From: Karstenula rhodostoma CBS 690.94
Lineage: Eukaryota; Ascomycota; Dothideomycetes; Pleosporales; Didymosphaeriaceae
NCBI GenBank assembly: GCA_010093485.1
Contig: MU001500.1
Span: 1,312,198 to 1,376,197 of the forward strand
Length of the DNA stretch: 64,000 nt
Reading direction: 5' to 3'
The position numbers and the translations under genes were made by a program. The notes beneath the pieces are model-generated. The model was not told the origin of the DNA and searched no databases. It saw nothing but the letters and a program-made list of their open reading frames with translations. Of the stretch, positions 1-10,707 are shown piece after piece (positions within the stretch are counted from its first letter, which is position 1; each line of letters opens with the position of its first letter).

Positions 1-9
1 GAGACGGCG

Positions 10-1655
10 ATGCATGGTAATCCTCTTGTGGCGGAAATGCCTGTCTCGGATGAAGAACGTACCGCTGGGGAATCGAAGCCTCCGCAGCAAGTAACGAAAA
101 TTCGCGCCCCGCCAAATCGGAATCTCGTCGATTGGGAAGGAGAAAATGATCCCTCCAATCCGCTGAACTGGCCAAGCTGGACGAAGACAGTCAACATCAC
201 CATTATTTTGATGATGTGTGTGACTCAGTGAGTACAAAGTAAGGCACTGTGGAAATCCAATCCCGTTGACGGTCCGTAGTGCATCCGCAGCCACCGCTTT
301 CATACCCTCTATCGGAAGTATCCAGGAAGATTTCGAGTCGGACAATGCCTACCTATCCGCGTTTATTGTCTCCGCCTATCCCCTTGGTTTCACTGCAGGG
401 CCCTTGTTGATCGTTCCGCTTGCTGAAATACTTGGTCGCGTTCTTCTATATCATCTTTGCAACCTTCTCTTCGTCAGCTTCACCTGCTGGTGTGCGGTCA
501 CTAAAAGCCTGGGTATGCTGGCACTGGCACGATGCCTCGCGGGCTGTGGAGGTGCAGTTACCGTGTCCCTCGCGGCAGGCAGTATGAGTGATATGGTCCA
601 GGGCAACATGAGCCGTCTTCTTCTAATTGTGGTTGGGTTGGCTATTTACCTGACTCCAGCTATCAGTCCACTTGTTGGGAGCCACATTTACTTCAAGTGG
701 GGCTGGCCGTGGATCTTCTGGATATCAGCAATTATGGGTGGCATTTGCACCGTCATCGGCTTTGCGCTGTCCGAAACCTACGAACCGATACTCCTCATCA
801 ACGAGGCCACTGAATGGAGGCGACGCACTCAGAATTGGATGCTCTTCACACCGTTCGATGAACACCCAAATCGAATCATTACTACCCGCTGCAGGAACGC
901 GTTTCGCCAACCATTGCGCATACTCCTTTCGCCGTCGTTCCTCCTTACTTCGTTTTTACCTGCTGCGGGATTTGCATTTTTGTACATTGTTTACATCACC
1001 CTCCCACGGGCCTTCCTTTCCGTTTATACCTGGCCATCAATGGATCTTGGCCTCGCCTACCTAGGCATTGCAGTGGGCATTATCATCGCCGTTGCTAGTG
1101 GAGCTGCAGCGAGTGAGAAATATGCGAAGTTGCGAGCCGCGAGGAATGACACGAGAGCGGAGAATAGACTCATTCCACTCTTGTGCTTTTGGCCACTGAC
1201 GGGACTGGGCCTTTTTTTATACGGATATTGCGTACATCAGAAGATGCATTGGGCGGGTCCGGTCGTCAGCCTAGGACTTGTTGGTGCTGGGGTCATGTTC
1301 TCCATTGTACGTTACAATCTTTGTACGGCCTCTCTCATCTACTAACAGCGTGTAGCAACTCAACAGTCTTTACCTTTTTGACGCGTTTCCTACAAAGTCT
1401 ACCTCTGCCATACACGCAAGCCTGCTTCTACAATCGCTGTTGGGGGGCGTCATCCCATTGTTCTCGCACAAACTGTACGAGTATTTCAGCTCGCCGTACA
1501 TGTTCTATTTTCTAGGAGGTATTGCATTACCTCTAACTATTGTACCGGGTATCTTCTATTTACTCAGAAGAGGAGAGGGGCCGGCGTGGGCCGGCAATCC
1601 CAGAGGTGAATGCAGCGCACGCACGGCATGTGGCTCACCTTCACTTCCATCGTAA
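10..1655 (+). CDS. MFS transporter, DHA1 (drug:H+ antiporter) type
   Basis: Predicted plasma-membrane exporter of small molecules. Exons are 10-227, 280-1306 and 1356-1655, giving 514 aa. Intron 1 starts GTGAGT; intron 2 starts GTACGT and has a CTAAC branch site. The N-terminus carries the LVDWEGENDPSNPLNW motif that precedes the first helix in fungal DHA1 transporters. About 12 hydrophobic segments follow, and the last exon continues the family pattern (LYLFDAF, then GGVIPLFSHKLYEYF). Oddities: the loop after GSMSDM reads NMSR where the family usually has an RG motif, and the C-terminal 20 residues do not resemble the usual basic tail. The ATG lies only 9 bases from the window edge, so an upstream start cannot be excluded. 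Family assignment is firm; substrate is unknown. Confidence 0.8.
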
Positions 1656-1780
1656 TCATATTTTTGCTATTGTTCACTTATCGACCATGCCGCTGCACTT
1701 TCTTGCTATTGTGACAAAATTCCGAGACGGTTCTCCTATTGTCTTCTCAGCACAATATCGGCTTCGCTGCGCTGGTAGCA

Positions 1781-1787
1781 TATAAAT
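1781..1787 (+). promoter_or_regulatory. TATA-like box
   Basis: TATAAAT lies about 120 bases before the ATG at 1907. It is followed by a C/T-rich leader typical of well-expressed fungal genes. Assigned by position only. Confidence 0.4.
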
Positions 1788-1906
1788 CCGTGCCCTCAAG
1801 CACGTATCTTCCTTCCCTCAACACCACTTTCCACCCTAGCTACCTCATTGTAGCTTGCAACAGCACTTCCACCTTCAGCAACTAGCTACTTCACTCTCAA
1901 GTCACA

Positions 1907-2437
1907 ATGCTCTCTCTCCGCACCTCCATCATCATCTGCGCATTCCTTGCCGTCTGCACGTTGGCGTGGGACGAAGACATCTACTACCCTCCTTTCCTCG
2001 GACCGATCCTCGACCTCTTTTTCGATCGCGATCCATACGACCCCTTAATTTCCGGCAGCGGCTACACTCTCTTCATCGACGACAACTGGAAGATGATCAC
2101 CGGTTTCTTCAAGTTCCTCATCAACATGTTCTTCAGCCTCCTCCTCCTCGTTTCGCTGCCACCACTTATCTTGTTCATACATCTGTTCCGCAAGAGCTAC
2201 GTCGAAATGACCGCGAGGGACGCCGCAATCAAGGAATTCCAAGAGAACGGGGGCTCGAGGCCTCCGCGACCGAACCTGCAACCCACTCGCGACACACGCT
2301 ACATGACACTCGGCGGAGACGGAACGGTGATCTGGGTCTGCGGTGTGGGCGGCGGATTTGAGGACGTGTTCGGCGGGGACATCGAGGGGGCTATCGCTCG
2401 CCGTTGGCAGCGGATGGGCAGGAGGCAGTTTGTTTGA
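1907..2437 (+). CDS. Small putative secreted or membrane protein, no known family
   Basis: Single-exon ORF of 176 aa that I do not recognise. Residues 1-20 form a good signal peptide (hydrophobic core IIICAFLAVCTLA). Around residues 70-100 there is a second long hydrophobic stretch rich in F and L, probably a transmembrane helix, followed by a basic segment (HLFRKSYVE). The C-terminal third is Gly-rich (LGGDGTVIWVCGVGGGFEDVFGG). It sits in its own transcription unit with a TATA-like box and a pyrimidine-rich leader. The codon pattern looks coding (third-position C/G bias). Conservation cannot be judged here; a lineage-specific membrane protein is the most likely reading. Confidence 0.6.
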   Translation: MLSLRTSIIICAFLAVCTLAWDEDIYYPPFLGPILDLFFDRDPYDPLISGSGYTLFIDDNWKMITGFFKFLINMFFSLLLLVSLPPLILFIHLFRKSYVEMTARDAAIKEFQENGGSRPPRPNLQPTRDTRYMTLGGDGTVIWVCGVGGGFEDVFGGDIEGAIARRWQRMGRRQFV

Positions 2438-2599
2438 GCGTTTCTTGTTGGCCCGAGTTTGATGTTTGGGCCCTTCACCACGGGGGTGGATTTTTGCGTG
2501 ACGCCCGGGCAACCTCGATTGTATACATAGTCAGTATCGGTGCGCGCCGGTCGCGCACCTGATTTACACACCCTTCAACATCGATATCTGTTTGCTCCA

Positions 2600-3730
2600 A
2601 TGGGTTCCCTACCTCCACCATACCGATTCTTCCAGTCTGTGTTTGCCCTGCCCGACGATGACTCCAGCGCAATCGCATCAAGTCCGCCGACCGCACCGCC
2701 GGACAGCGACGTTGACACATCTGTCATCGATCCAAAACTTCTAGATACACTCCATGCCGCAGCGCAGACTCCGGTGGCCAGGCAAGTTCAGCCTCGTATA
2801 CCTGACAAGCGCACTACTAACGCAACCTGTAACAGCTCCATCGTGGAGGTCGTCGTCCGCATCCCCCCGACAACACAGCGCACGTGGTACATCCAGAAGT
2901 CGATTATAAGCCGCCACTCCGCCGGTTTGCGCGGAGCCTACGAACTCGCCTCGACCACGTCCGTAGACCTCGACGGCGACACCTTCTCTCTCGCCACCTT
3001 CCAAAACTTCATCGACTTTTCGTATAGCAGCATCTACAGCGTCAACAGACAAGCACTGGACTACCACATCATACACACAAACGTGCAAGCCTGGCTTCTC
3101 GGCGCAAAGCTCGAAGCGCCCACCTACCAAGCCGCTGCTCTGCGGGAGCTATACACCTGGATCGAGCCGCTCAGTCGCGCAGTCGACAGCTCAGCAGCAC
3201 ACAGCCCGATCCGCGTCGAAGACGTCGACTTCGTGTGCCGCAAGACCCCGGACGGCTGCGTCTTGCGCGCCCTCATCTTCGACGCGGTAGCAGCCCACTG
3301 GACGCAACACGATGCCATCAACATCGGCACAAACCTCATCCGCAAGTTCACGCGCGAGACAGCCCCCGAGCCGGATCCTCAGCCCCCTCGAACCGTCGAA
3401 GCCTTGACCTGGGCCAGCCTGTACAAGCACCGTGGCTTCCGCAAGCGCATATCAAGCAGCTTGAAGGTACGCGATAGCCAGCGGACTCGCCTCCTTCGTC
3501 CGGTCGATGATTACATCGCGGGCAAGACTGGGATGCAGGAGGAGGAGTTTGTGAGCGAGGCGGTCGTGAGCTCCATCTTCGGCGGCCCGAGACCGCTGCG
3601 GCCGGTGCGGGCCCAAGGCCTCATGCTGAGTCCGGGTCGGAGGCGGAGGAGTGATGAGAGGTCGCGGCGGGGCAGGTCTACGGAGAGGGAGGTTGATGAT
3701 GATGAGTTCATGACTATGGAGGACGCTTAA
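2600..3730 (+). CDS. BTB/POZ-like domain protein
   Basis: Single-exon gene, 376 aa. The first ATG in frame is 2600 (MGSLPPPYRFF); the open frame upstream has no ATG. Residues about 85-200 resemble fungal BTB/POZ proteins: a beta-rich start (VEVVVRIPPTTQRTWYIQKS), ISRHSAGLRGAYE where the family reads 'S..F......F', DLDGDTFSLATFQNFIDFSY matching the 'F..f..wlYt' segment, then a helical stretch with AWLLGAKLEAPTYQAAAL. Such domains mediate dimerisation and protein partner binding, sometimes as Cul3 adaptors. The C-terminus is Arg/Ser-rich (RRRRSDERSRRGRS) and probably disordered or nuclear-targeting. No partner can be inferred. Confidence 0.65.
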   Translation: MGSLPPPYRFFQSVFALPDDDSSAIASSPPTAPPDSDVDTSVIDPKLLDTLHAAAQTPVARQVQPRIPDKRTTNATCNSSIVEVVVRIPPTTQRTWYIQKSIISRHSAGLRGAYELASTTSVDLDGDTFSLATFQNFIDFSYSSIYSVNRQALDYHIIHTNVQAWLLGAKLEAPTYQAAALRELYTWIEPLSRAVDSSAAHSPIRVEDVDFVCRKTPDGCVLRALIFDAVAAHWTQHDAINIGTNLIRKFTRETAPEPDPQPPRTVEALTWASLYKHRGFRKRISSSLKVRDSQRTRLLRPVDDYIAGKTGMQEEEFVSEAVVSSIFGGPRPLRPVRAQGLMLSPGRRRRSDERSRRGRSTEREVDDDEFMTMEDA

Positions 3731-4846
3731 GGATCGCGAGATGGGATTGGCGTGTGGATTGTTTTGATTGTGGGATGTGTTTGGGCATGATTGCGCTTGC
3801 TTTCAATGAGGATGGAACATGGATACATTTCAGCCAAGGAAAAGGCCTGGCAAAGCCCGGAGGACTGCAGAGTGTGGATGCTCATGTACTGAAGTGTAGT
3901 GCGAAGTCGAAAGGTGTCGGAGTTTGGCCTGTACGTCCGTCGTTCCTGCCTTCCCTTTCAAGCACGCGTCATGCATCCACCAGCGGCTTGTCCCATAGAA
4001 GCCCTGAGCTCTCCGTACAAGGTTACATAACTACCAACTACCATTCAAAGTTCGCTGCTACAATGTTCGGCCAGACTTCCGTGTCAGCAGCCTTTTCCGA
4101 GACCCTGTGCCGAGCCTGGAATGTGCTCCAGGCGCCTGTACCCCGAGAAGAACGGCCTCGGAAGGTTCCACGGATTGCTTCTACCGAGCTGTTGGATTGT
4201 GGAAGCCATACACTCATAAGCAAGCATAGATGGGCGGCAACCCATTGCAGACAAGGACGCATCTACACACGTGAAACCACCCTGACGTGTTGCGAGAACA
4301 GCAGGAGCTAGAGAAGGGCTACAGAATCATACACATGCGGAATTGACTTTGAGAAGCATTCAGATCACTCGCTCGATGGAGTCCAAACTCGATGGGCCAG
4401 CGAACGGAATCGCTATCCCGCTTCCCCACAGGCTTATCGTTGGTTCGCTGCAATGCGGGTATCACTGAATGCGACACGAATGGTGCCACTGCGCAATGAC
4501 AGCTGGGACACAAACCATGCCAGCTGCACCTCTACGTTGCTACGAAAACGTAGTGAGGTTGCCGATTGCCTGATGGGAAGCGCGCTCATCTATGTCGGTA
4601 AAGGCGAGGAGCTTGAGTCTGTCAACCAAGCCTCAACCCTGTGACACGTGCCAGCGCACCAGCTAATCTCTTATATATATTTGTGAAGGAAACAGTACAC
4701 GCTTTTCAGAGCTTGGCGTTCGCCTTTGGGCTCTTTCCGTATCTGAAGCCCACCGCCGCACCTGCCGCTTGACTTACTTTCTTCGCGCCCCCACCGACAC
4801 GGTCAGTCTCGAACACCTAACGCGAATAATATTGCCTCCACGAAAG
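3731..4846. other. Intergenic region, about 1.1 kb
   Basis: Holds the 3' flank of the BTB-like gene and the promoter of the amino-acid permease. Short ORFs here show no family resemblance. A TATATATAT tract at about 4672-4680 lies about 170 bases before the permease ATG and may be its TATA element. Confidence 0.5.
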
Positions 4847-6631
4847 ATGGAGCATCACCCCGAGCACACGGCTGCGAACGAGAAATCGGCAGCGGTGGGA
4901 GAACGCCAACTACACCGCGGGGACCATGGAGCAGAGACGGAGTTGCAGAGGCACCTTTCGACACGCCATGTTACGATGATAGCTCTTGGGTCATCAATCG
5001 GCATGGGGCTGTGGCTAGGATCCGGCAAGTCTCTTGCTTCAGGCGGACCGGTCGGTGAGTTACCACAGGTTGCAAAATACGCTGGAATGACACAAGCTGA
5101 CCACAGGCTACGGCAGGTATCTTCCTTGGCTACATACTCGCTGGTTCCATGGTTTGGGCGGTCAGTCACTCGATCGGAGAGCTGGCCGTGCTTTATCCTC
5201 TCCCTTCGGCTTTCGTGCAGTGGACTGGCAAATTTGTCAGCCCTTCCGCTGCATTCTCGCTCGGCTGGGCTTACTGTGAGTCTACCCCGCGAGGCCAGTA
5301 TGTGACGCGAAAAAGGCTGTGCTAACCAGCGACAGGGTTCAATTATGTCCTGACCGTTGCCAACGAGATTCAGGTTACTTGTGTCGTGATGGGTTTCTGG
5401 ACAGACAAACTTCCAAACGCTGCATGGATCACTATCTTTTGGGCAGTCGTAACTCTGGCGAACGTCTTCGGCGTCAAAGTCTTTGGTGAGATCGAGGTCC
5501 TAGGCTCATCGATCAAGTTTGGCTGGATCTTTGTCGTTATCTTCTCCTTGATAAGTATGAACAACTCGAGTAGTTATATAGTCGGCCACTGACCTGTCTG
5601 CTGCAGTAACCTCCGCAGGTGGTGCTCCTGGTCATGGGCCGATCGGCTTCCGCTACTGGAACTCGGACCCGTTCACCCATGGTTTCAAAGGCTTCCTCTC
5701 AGTTATGCCGACGTGCATCTTCGCCATGGCCGGTTCAGAGAACTGTGGCCTCGTAGCTGCTGAGACAAGGAACCCAAGGAGATCCGTCCCTCGTGCCGTT
5801 GGATCGATCTGGCTGCGACTATCCCTCTTCTACATCCTCGGAGCCGTCATGGTCTCAATCAACGTCGATCCGCACAACAAAGACCTTTTCGGCCAGTCCG
5901 GCACGAACGCTTCTCCTTTCGTAATTGCGTACCGAGAGGCTGGCCTACCCGCCCTTGCCCACATGATGAACGCGGTCATTCTCATCTCCGTGGTCACGAC
6001 CGGTACCATCTATATATACAGTGGCAGTCGCAACGTTCTCGGGCTCGCGCATCTCGGCATGGCACCAAAGCAGTTCAAGCACGCGGACGAATCAGGGCGA
6101 CCCTGGCCTGGTCTTGTTCTATCCATCGTCCTCGGTGGTGGCCTGGCCTACCTTAACGTGAAGAACAGCTCTGCTGACGTCTTTTCTTGGTTGTCCAACA
6201 TGACGTCGCTGTTCACGCTGTTTGGCTGGGGTATGATCTGCCTGGCGCACATTCGGTTCCGCCACGCATGGCATGCGCAGGGCCGCTCCGATGCGGAGCT
6301 GCCCTGGAAATCCTGGACTTACCCCTACGGTGCCTGGTGGGGCCTCATTTGGTGCATGGTTCTCATCGTGGTCGAGTTCTACCTAGCGGTTTGGCCTCTG
6401 GGTTCGCCGCCCTCCGCAAAAAACTTCTTCTCGAGCTACGTGTCGGTTATTGTTATCGTGGTCCTTTACTTGGGTGCCAGGCTATACTATCGAGGCCCGT
6501 GGTGGATTAAGCTTACGGACATTGACCTGGATGCTAACAGGCGGTTCTACGTCGACAGTGAGACAGAGAAGGTGCCTAAGCGAGGTCTATGGGGCAAGGC
6601 AGATAAAGCACTGGGTTTTTTGTTCAATTGA
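4847..6631 (+). CDS. Amino-acid permease (APC superfamily, yeast-type)
   Basis: Proton-coupled amino-acid uptake protein of the plasma membrane. Exons are 4847-5054, 5117-5275, 5336-5554 and 5607-6631, giving 536 aa with about 12 helices. The start is the first ATG of the frame ([13 protein letters not shown]). Family hallmarks: [20 protein letters not shown] after the hydrophilic N-terminus, the [16 protein letters not shown] segment joined across intron 1, [12 protein letters not shown] after intron 2, and [20 protein letters not shown] in the last exon. All junctions keep the frame (phases 1, 1, 1). Substrate range cannot be told from sequence; the closest general class is the broad-specificity or basic/GABA-type fungal permeases. 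Confidence 0.88.
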
Positions 6632-6779
6632 GCATGAGCGGGCCCCTCTGATAGGCCGTTCGGAAGAGACGAGTCCTTCATGGAATGATAGGTTCATGCA
6701 AAGAACGCACGCCCGTATATGGATGGCGCGACTGATGCGAAATCGTCAATGGTATATGGTCTAATATGAGAAAGTTTGC

Positions 6780-7430
6780 GGTATCTTACTCGTGGTTCTC
6801 CTGCATGCTTGTGGCTTCCATGTGAGTGTCACCCAGCCTCCTATGGAAAAAGCGTTATCCGAGATAACGCAGTACATTTCCATCCCGAAACGACATCATG
6901 TCTGGCCTGCTGCTCTCCGGCTGTTTGTAGACGAAGCACACCGAATTTGCCCCCTGACACCAGGAACGCTTTGGCGCGAGCTGTCCGCGGGAGATCCAGG
7001 TTCGACTGAGCCTCTACTTATTGACGACCTGTACACGATCCACCACAATGAAGAACACTTCTCTGAGTCGTTCGTATACAGACCCGAGCGATGGCTAGAT
7101 GAAGGGGAGACAGCAGAGACGATGACAGCTCGCAAGAAGCTACGTGAGGGTTTCTCTCCTTTTGGTCTTGGGTCGAGGTCGTATGCTGGCAAGGCGGTGG
7201 CGTATGTGAAGCCAGTCTTACTCTGACGTAAATGATGTGGTACTTCGATGTTGGGTTACCGCAAGACCCCAGGCTGGCTGGTATCAGAGGTGGTACACCG
7301 GGGGATAATAAGACAGGGCGCGATCGAGTCGATGGGTTCCAGACCTATGACGAGTTCATCTCCACCCACGACGGACCCTATCTTACGTTCAGACCGCGTT
7401 GTCATACCTTTACCGACCTAGAGTAGCTAC
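6780..7430 (+). pseudogene. Cytochrome P450 C-terminal relic, heme cysteine lost
   Basis: Two open frames, about 6792-7226 and 7232-7426, together match only the C-terminal third of a fungal P450. Recognisable pieces in order are DEAHRICPLTPGTLWRE (ExxR region), YTIHHNEEHFSESFVYRPERW (PERF-like region), the heme-loop equivalent FSPFGLGSRSYAGKA, then after a frame change MMWYFDVGLPQDP and DGPYLTFRPR near the usual C-terminus. Defects seen: no N-terminal two thirds, a gap between LLIDDLY and TIHHNEE, a frameshift near 7210-7230, and Tyr in place of the invariant heme-ligating Cys. It cannot be a working P450. It lies directly downstream of the permease and has no clear promoter. Confidence 0.8.
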
Positions 7431-7850
7431 TGAGGCGGGAATGAGATCGGTTCTCCTCTACATGCGCAACTCACATGCAGAGGCACGCACCACGCTTAAG
7501 CTATAGTTTACTTTAACTTTGATTGATTCGCCTGCTCTTGATCTCGATCATCTACCGAATGCGCTGTCTATCCTTTTATCCAAACCAGACATGCTGTCCG
7601 TTCCGCACTGGAAGGTACCAGCCATGCATATGCAATACAGTGAAAACATTAATAAAACAAGATGAGCCCAAAATAGCCGAAGATGGGATATGAAACCTCC
7701 CAGGATGGGCAAGGAAACTGACTCATTATCATGTGTCATATCGCTAAGAAGTACATGTCCCAAGCATTGGACGATTGGAACCACAATGAAGGGAGAAAGT
7801 TGGGCATCTGTAACGCGTGCAGTACCTGGACACACCAGAGTGTTTTCCGC
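7431..7850. other. Intergenic region between the P450 relic and the MscS gene
   Basis: About 420 bases holding the 3' flank of the MscS-type channel gene (which ends at 7851 on the minus strand) and the 3' end of the P450 relic. AT-richer than its surroundings. I see no gene in it. Confidence 0.5.
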
Positions 7851-10707
7851 TTACTGACGGTACAGATGCTGATCAGTGGGTGGCGGTGATGTAGGAGACT
7901 GCGTCCGGTACGGGTTTGTGGTCGCATTCGAAGGCATTTGCCTCAGAGCTCCGGGTTGTTGCTGCTGCTGCTGCATCGTGGGGACGCGAGCGTCATTGCG
8001 TGAAGGCGGCGGAACCATTGTCTGGTACTGGTATTCCTCTATGTTTCCGGTCGAGATTGAGCTTGGTGAAGCTGGCGTGCGCGGTCCCGCAAGCGGCTGA
8101 GGCGCGTATGGGTTACCATAGTTTGCGTGTTGAGTCGATGGATTTACGGCGAGAGGTAGTGGAGGCATGACTTGCCTAGTCTCGGTGCTGTAGCCGCTGG
8201 GGGTGGGTGCGAGCGTGGCACCCCCTTTGCGGCGACCGCCACTGCTTGCCTTGTGCAGGAGGCCGCGAACTTCGTCGAGATCCGGACGGTTACCGCTCAT
8301 GCTGGGACGGCCGTCCATACTCGGGCGACCAATGGTGCTACCGTCGTCGCGTGCTCCCCAAGTATCATCGCGGACAGCGTCGACACCAGGCTTGCGGTTG
8401 TTGATCTGATTGATAGCAGCGCCCTCGCTGCCAGTGGCGAGGTAGTCGAATCCAGTAGACTTGCCCGTGTCTTCGTCATCTTTTTTGTTTGTAGGATTCA
8501 GACGTTCAGCGTCCATGTCGTCGAGATACTTTTGTCGCACTGACTGTGCGTGCTCAGGCGAGATAGCTACGGACCAAGAAGGCTTGTCGGCACTACCAAG
8601 AGCAGCGTCGCTACCACCAGGACCAGCGATCGGAACCTTCCTCAGGGCCACGACCAGAGCACACATGAATTTAGACCTCCGAGACGCACGAAGACTCTCG
8701 TTAGACCAGTTGCTCTTGTGGCGGATCTCGACGCGCAGCTCAAGCTTGTTCATCTCGGCAATGCTCACGACCTCGACTTCGATCTCTGGGTGGAAGTCAC
8801 GAGTGTTGGCGGGCTCGCGTACAAAACTCGCCAGTTCCTGCTTAAGAGAGTTTATATCTTCGAACGAGGTGCCGAAATCGCAGAAGATGGACACTTGCTC
8901 TCGCATCGCCGTCGAACGGGTAATGTTCTCGACCCAGAGGTTGTTAAGAACGATGTTGGGTGTTTGCACGATTTTACCGTTGTTGACGCGCTTGAAGACG
9001 GTGTAAAGCAAGGAGATGTGCTCCACGGTGAATTGGTCGGTAGCGATATCGACACGGTCGCCGATGTCGTATGGGTGCTTTACGAAGAGGAAAATGCAGG
9101 AACCGAGGACCTCCTGGCACGTTGCAGCGAAGACAAAGGACAGAGAAAGTAGAGCCGTCGCGGAAGTCGCAAGAGTCGTCGTGAAGCTTGGGCTGAGGAA
9201 GCAGATAATGACGAAAATGCAGACGATGAAGACAATGGTGAACAGAAGGGCATCTAAGGCGTTGATGGCCTGGTCGACGTCGTGCATACTGGACGCAATA
9301 GACTTGCGCTCACGTCCAAATTCTGCCACCGTCATAATCATTTCCTCTAGGGAAATATCGCCATTGCCGTCCTTGTCGAGGGCGCCAAAGCACTCCTCTG
9401 CCTCCTGTTGGCGGCCAGCGCCCATGACCTCTACCAGATCCTCCATGTACAATTCGTTCTTGCCTTCAACGACAAAGGACAGCCAAATGCGCCTGGCCAA
9501 GGCCTCCGCAGAGCGGTTGTGCTCAATAGCTTCCAGCACGATCGAGTGAGCCGAGTTGGGGTCGAAGACCTTCTTGCCGGTGATTTCTTGGGCGACAGCA
9601 CCGAAGACTCCCGTGACCTTGTCTCCAACACGTCCCACGTTCTGTAGCAGACGCATCGGGGCCTTTGAGCCTGAGCGGTTGTGCCCCATTGTTCCTTTCC
9701 TGCTTCCGATAACGAAGGGCATATTATCCTGGATAATGTAGTCTTCTTCGACAAACTCGTTGCAGTATTCTGGAAAGAGGGCCCGGGAGGCGTCGTACAT
9801 GACCCCCAGGAGATAGATGTTGCGTTTTGAGTCCTTGATCTTTGTGTCAAACTGCTTCCTGTGGTAGCTGATACTGATCAACTGGATGAGCACTCGCTCG
9901 GCAAGAATGATACAGGTGCACACCAGCAGGGAAAGCAGGACGGATCCGACTTTGCTCATCCAGTTTGGCTCGGGATCCCTTCGTTGCACGATGAGGACCT
10001 GGTATGTGACCTGGTTGACGATCATCCAGAAAACGAAAGAGAGTGGCTTCTCCAGGGCGGCAAGCAGTTGAACATATTTTTTGATTCCGGGGCTGACGAC
10101 GCCGACAAGGAACTCGAAGACGCGGGGAAGGAAGTGTGCGACAATCTTGCATGCCCAGAAACTGAGCCAGACTGGAAACGAAGTCAGTGCCAGGGTTTTT
10201 GGTTGGCAGCAGGTGCGTATACGTACTGATCTCGATCCAAATGAAGAACAAGCGCGGATCGGCGCCATTCTTGCCTCCGATTTTAACCTTCTTCGAGATG
10301 ACGCCTGTCGCGGCGAGGATGATGGGGATAGCCAGAATGAGTGCTAGTGGAGCCACATAGATCATGTAGCGTGTGACGATGCTGAAGTTGAGAATCTTCA
10401 TGTACAGCACGCCCATCTTGTTGAGGGCGGTCTTGTCCTCGTCGTCCTCGGAAGCGCCAGGGGCAGCGTATCCGCTTCCCCTGGAGTCGAGCTTCTGTAT
10501 GCGTCGTCTGCCATGGAAAAGACCCCTCTTCTCAGAAGAGGCGGACTTCTCCTCCCTCAGTGTGGCGCTATGTGAGGGCGAGTGGCTGACGACAGTCTGC
10601 AGGGGTATGTCTGCGGGGTTGTTCATGTTGGCTGTTTCTTCGTGCAGCGGCTGGAAGCCCTGGCGGGAGAGTCGAGTAGATGATCTCTTGGACAGATTCG
10701 CCGACAT
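7851..10707 (-). CDS. MscS-type mechanosensitive channel with EF-hand (Msy1/Msy2 family)
   Basis: Predicted mechanosensitive and calcium-modulated ion channel; the fission yeast Msy1/Msy2 relatives act in the ER during hypo-osmotic shock. Exons are 10227-10707 and 7851-10171 with a 55-nt intron (GTACGT donor), giving 933 aa. The start is the first ATG of the frame (MSANLSKRSS). Order: a disordered basic N-terminus, two helices near residues 110-160, further helices to about 280, an EF-hand loop DKDGNGDISLEE at about 420-432, then the MscS pore and beta domain (KHPYDIGDRVDI at about 515). A long Ser/Pro/Gln-rich tail follows, with a run of six Gln near residue 892. The EF-hand plus MscS arrangement is diagnostic of this fungal family. 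Confidence 0.92.

Noticed and set aside
2540..2599. Open frame upstream of the BTB-like gene
   Set aside because: It begins with GTG and has no ATG; the first ATG at 2600 is a normal start.
8550..9152. 200-codon plus-strand ORF
   Set aside because: Antisense shadow of the MscS-type channel gene.
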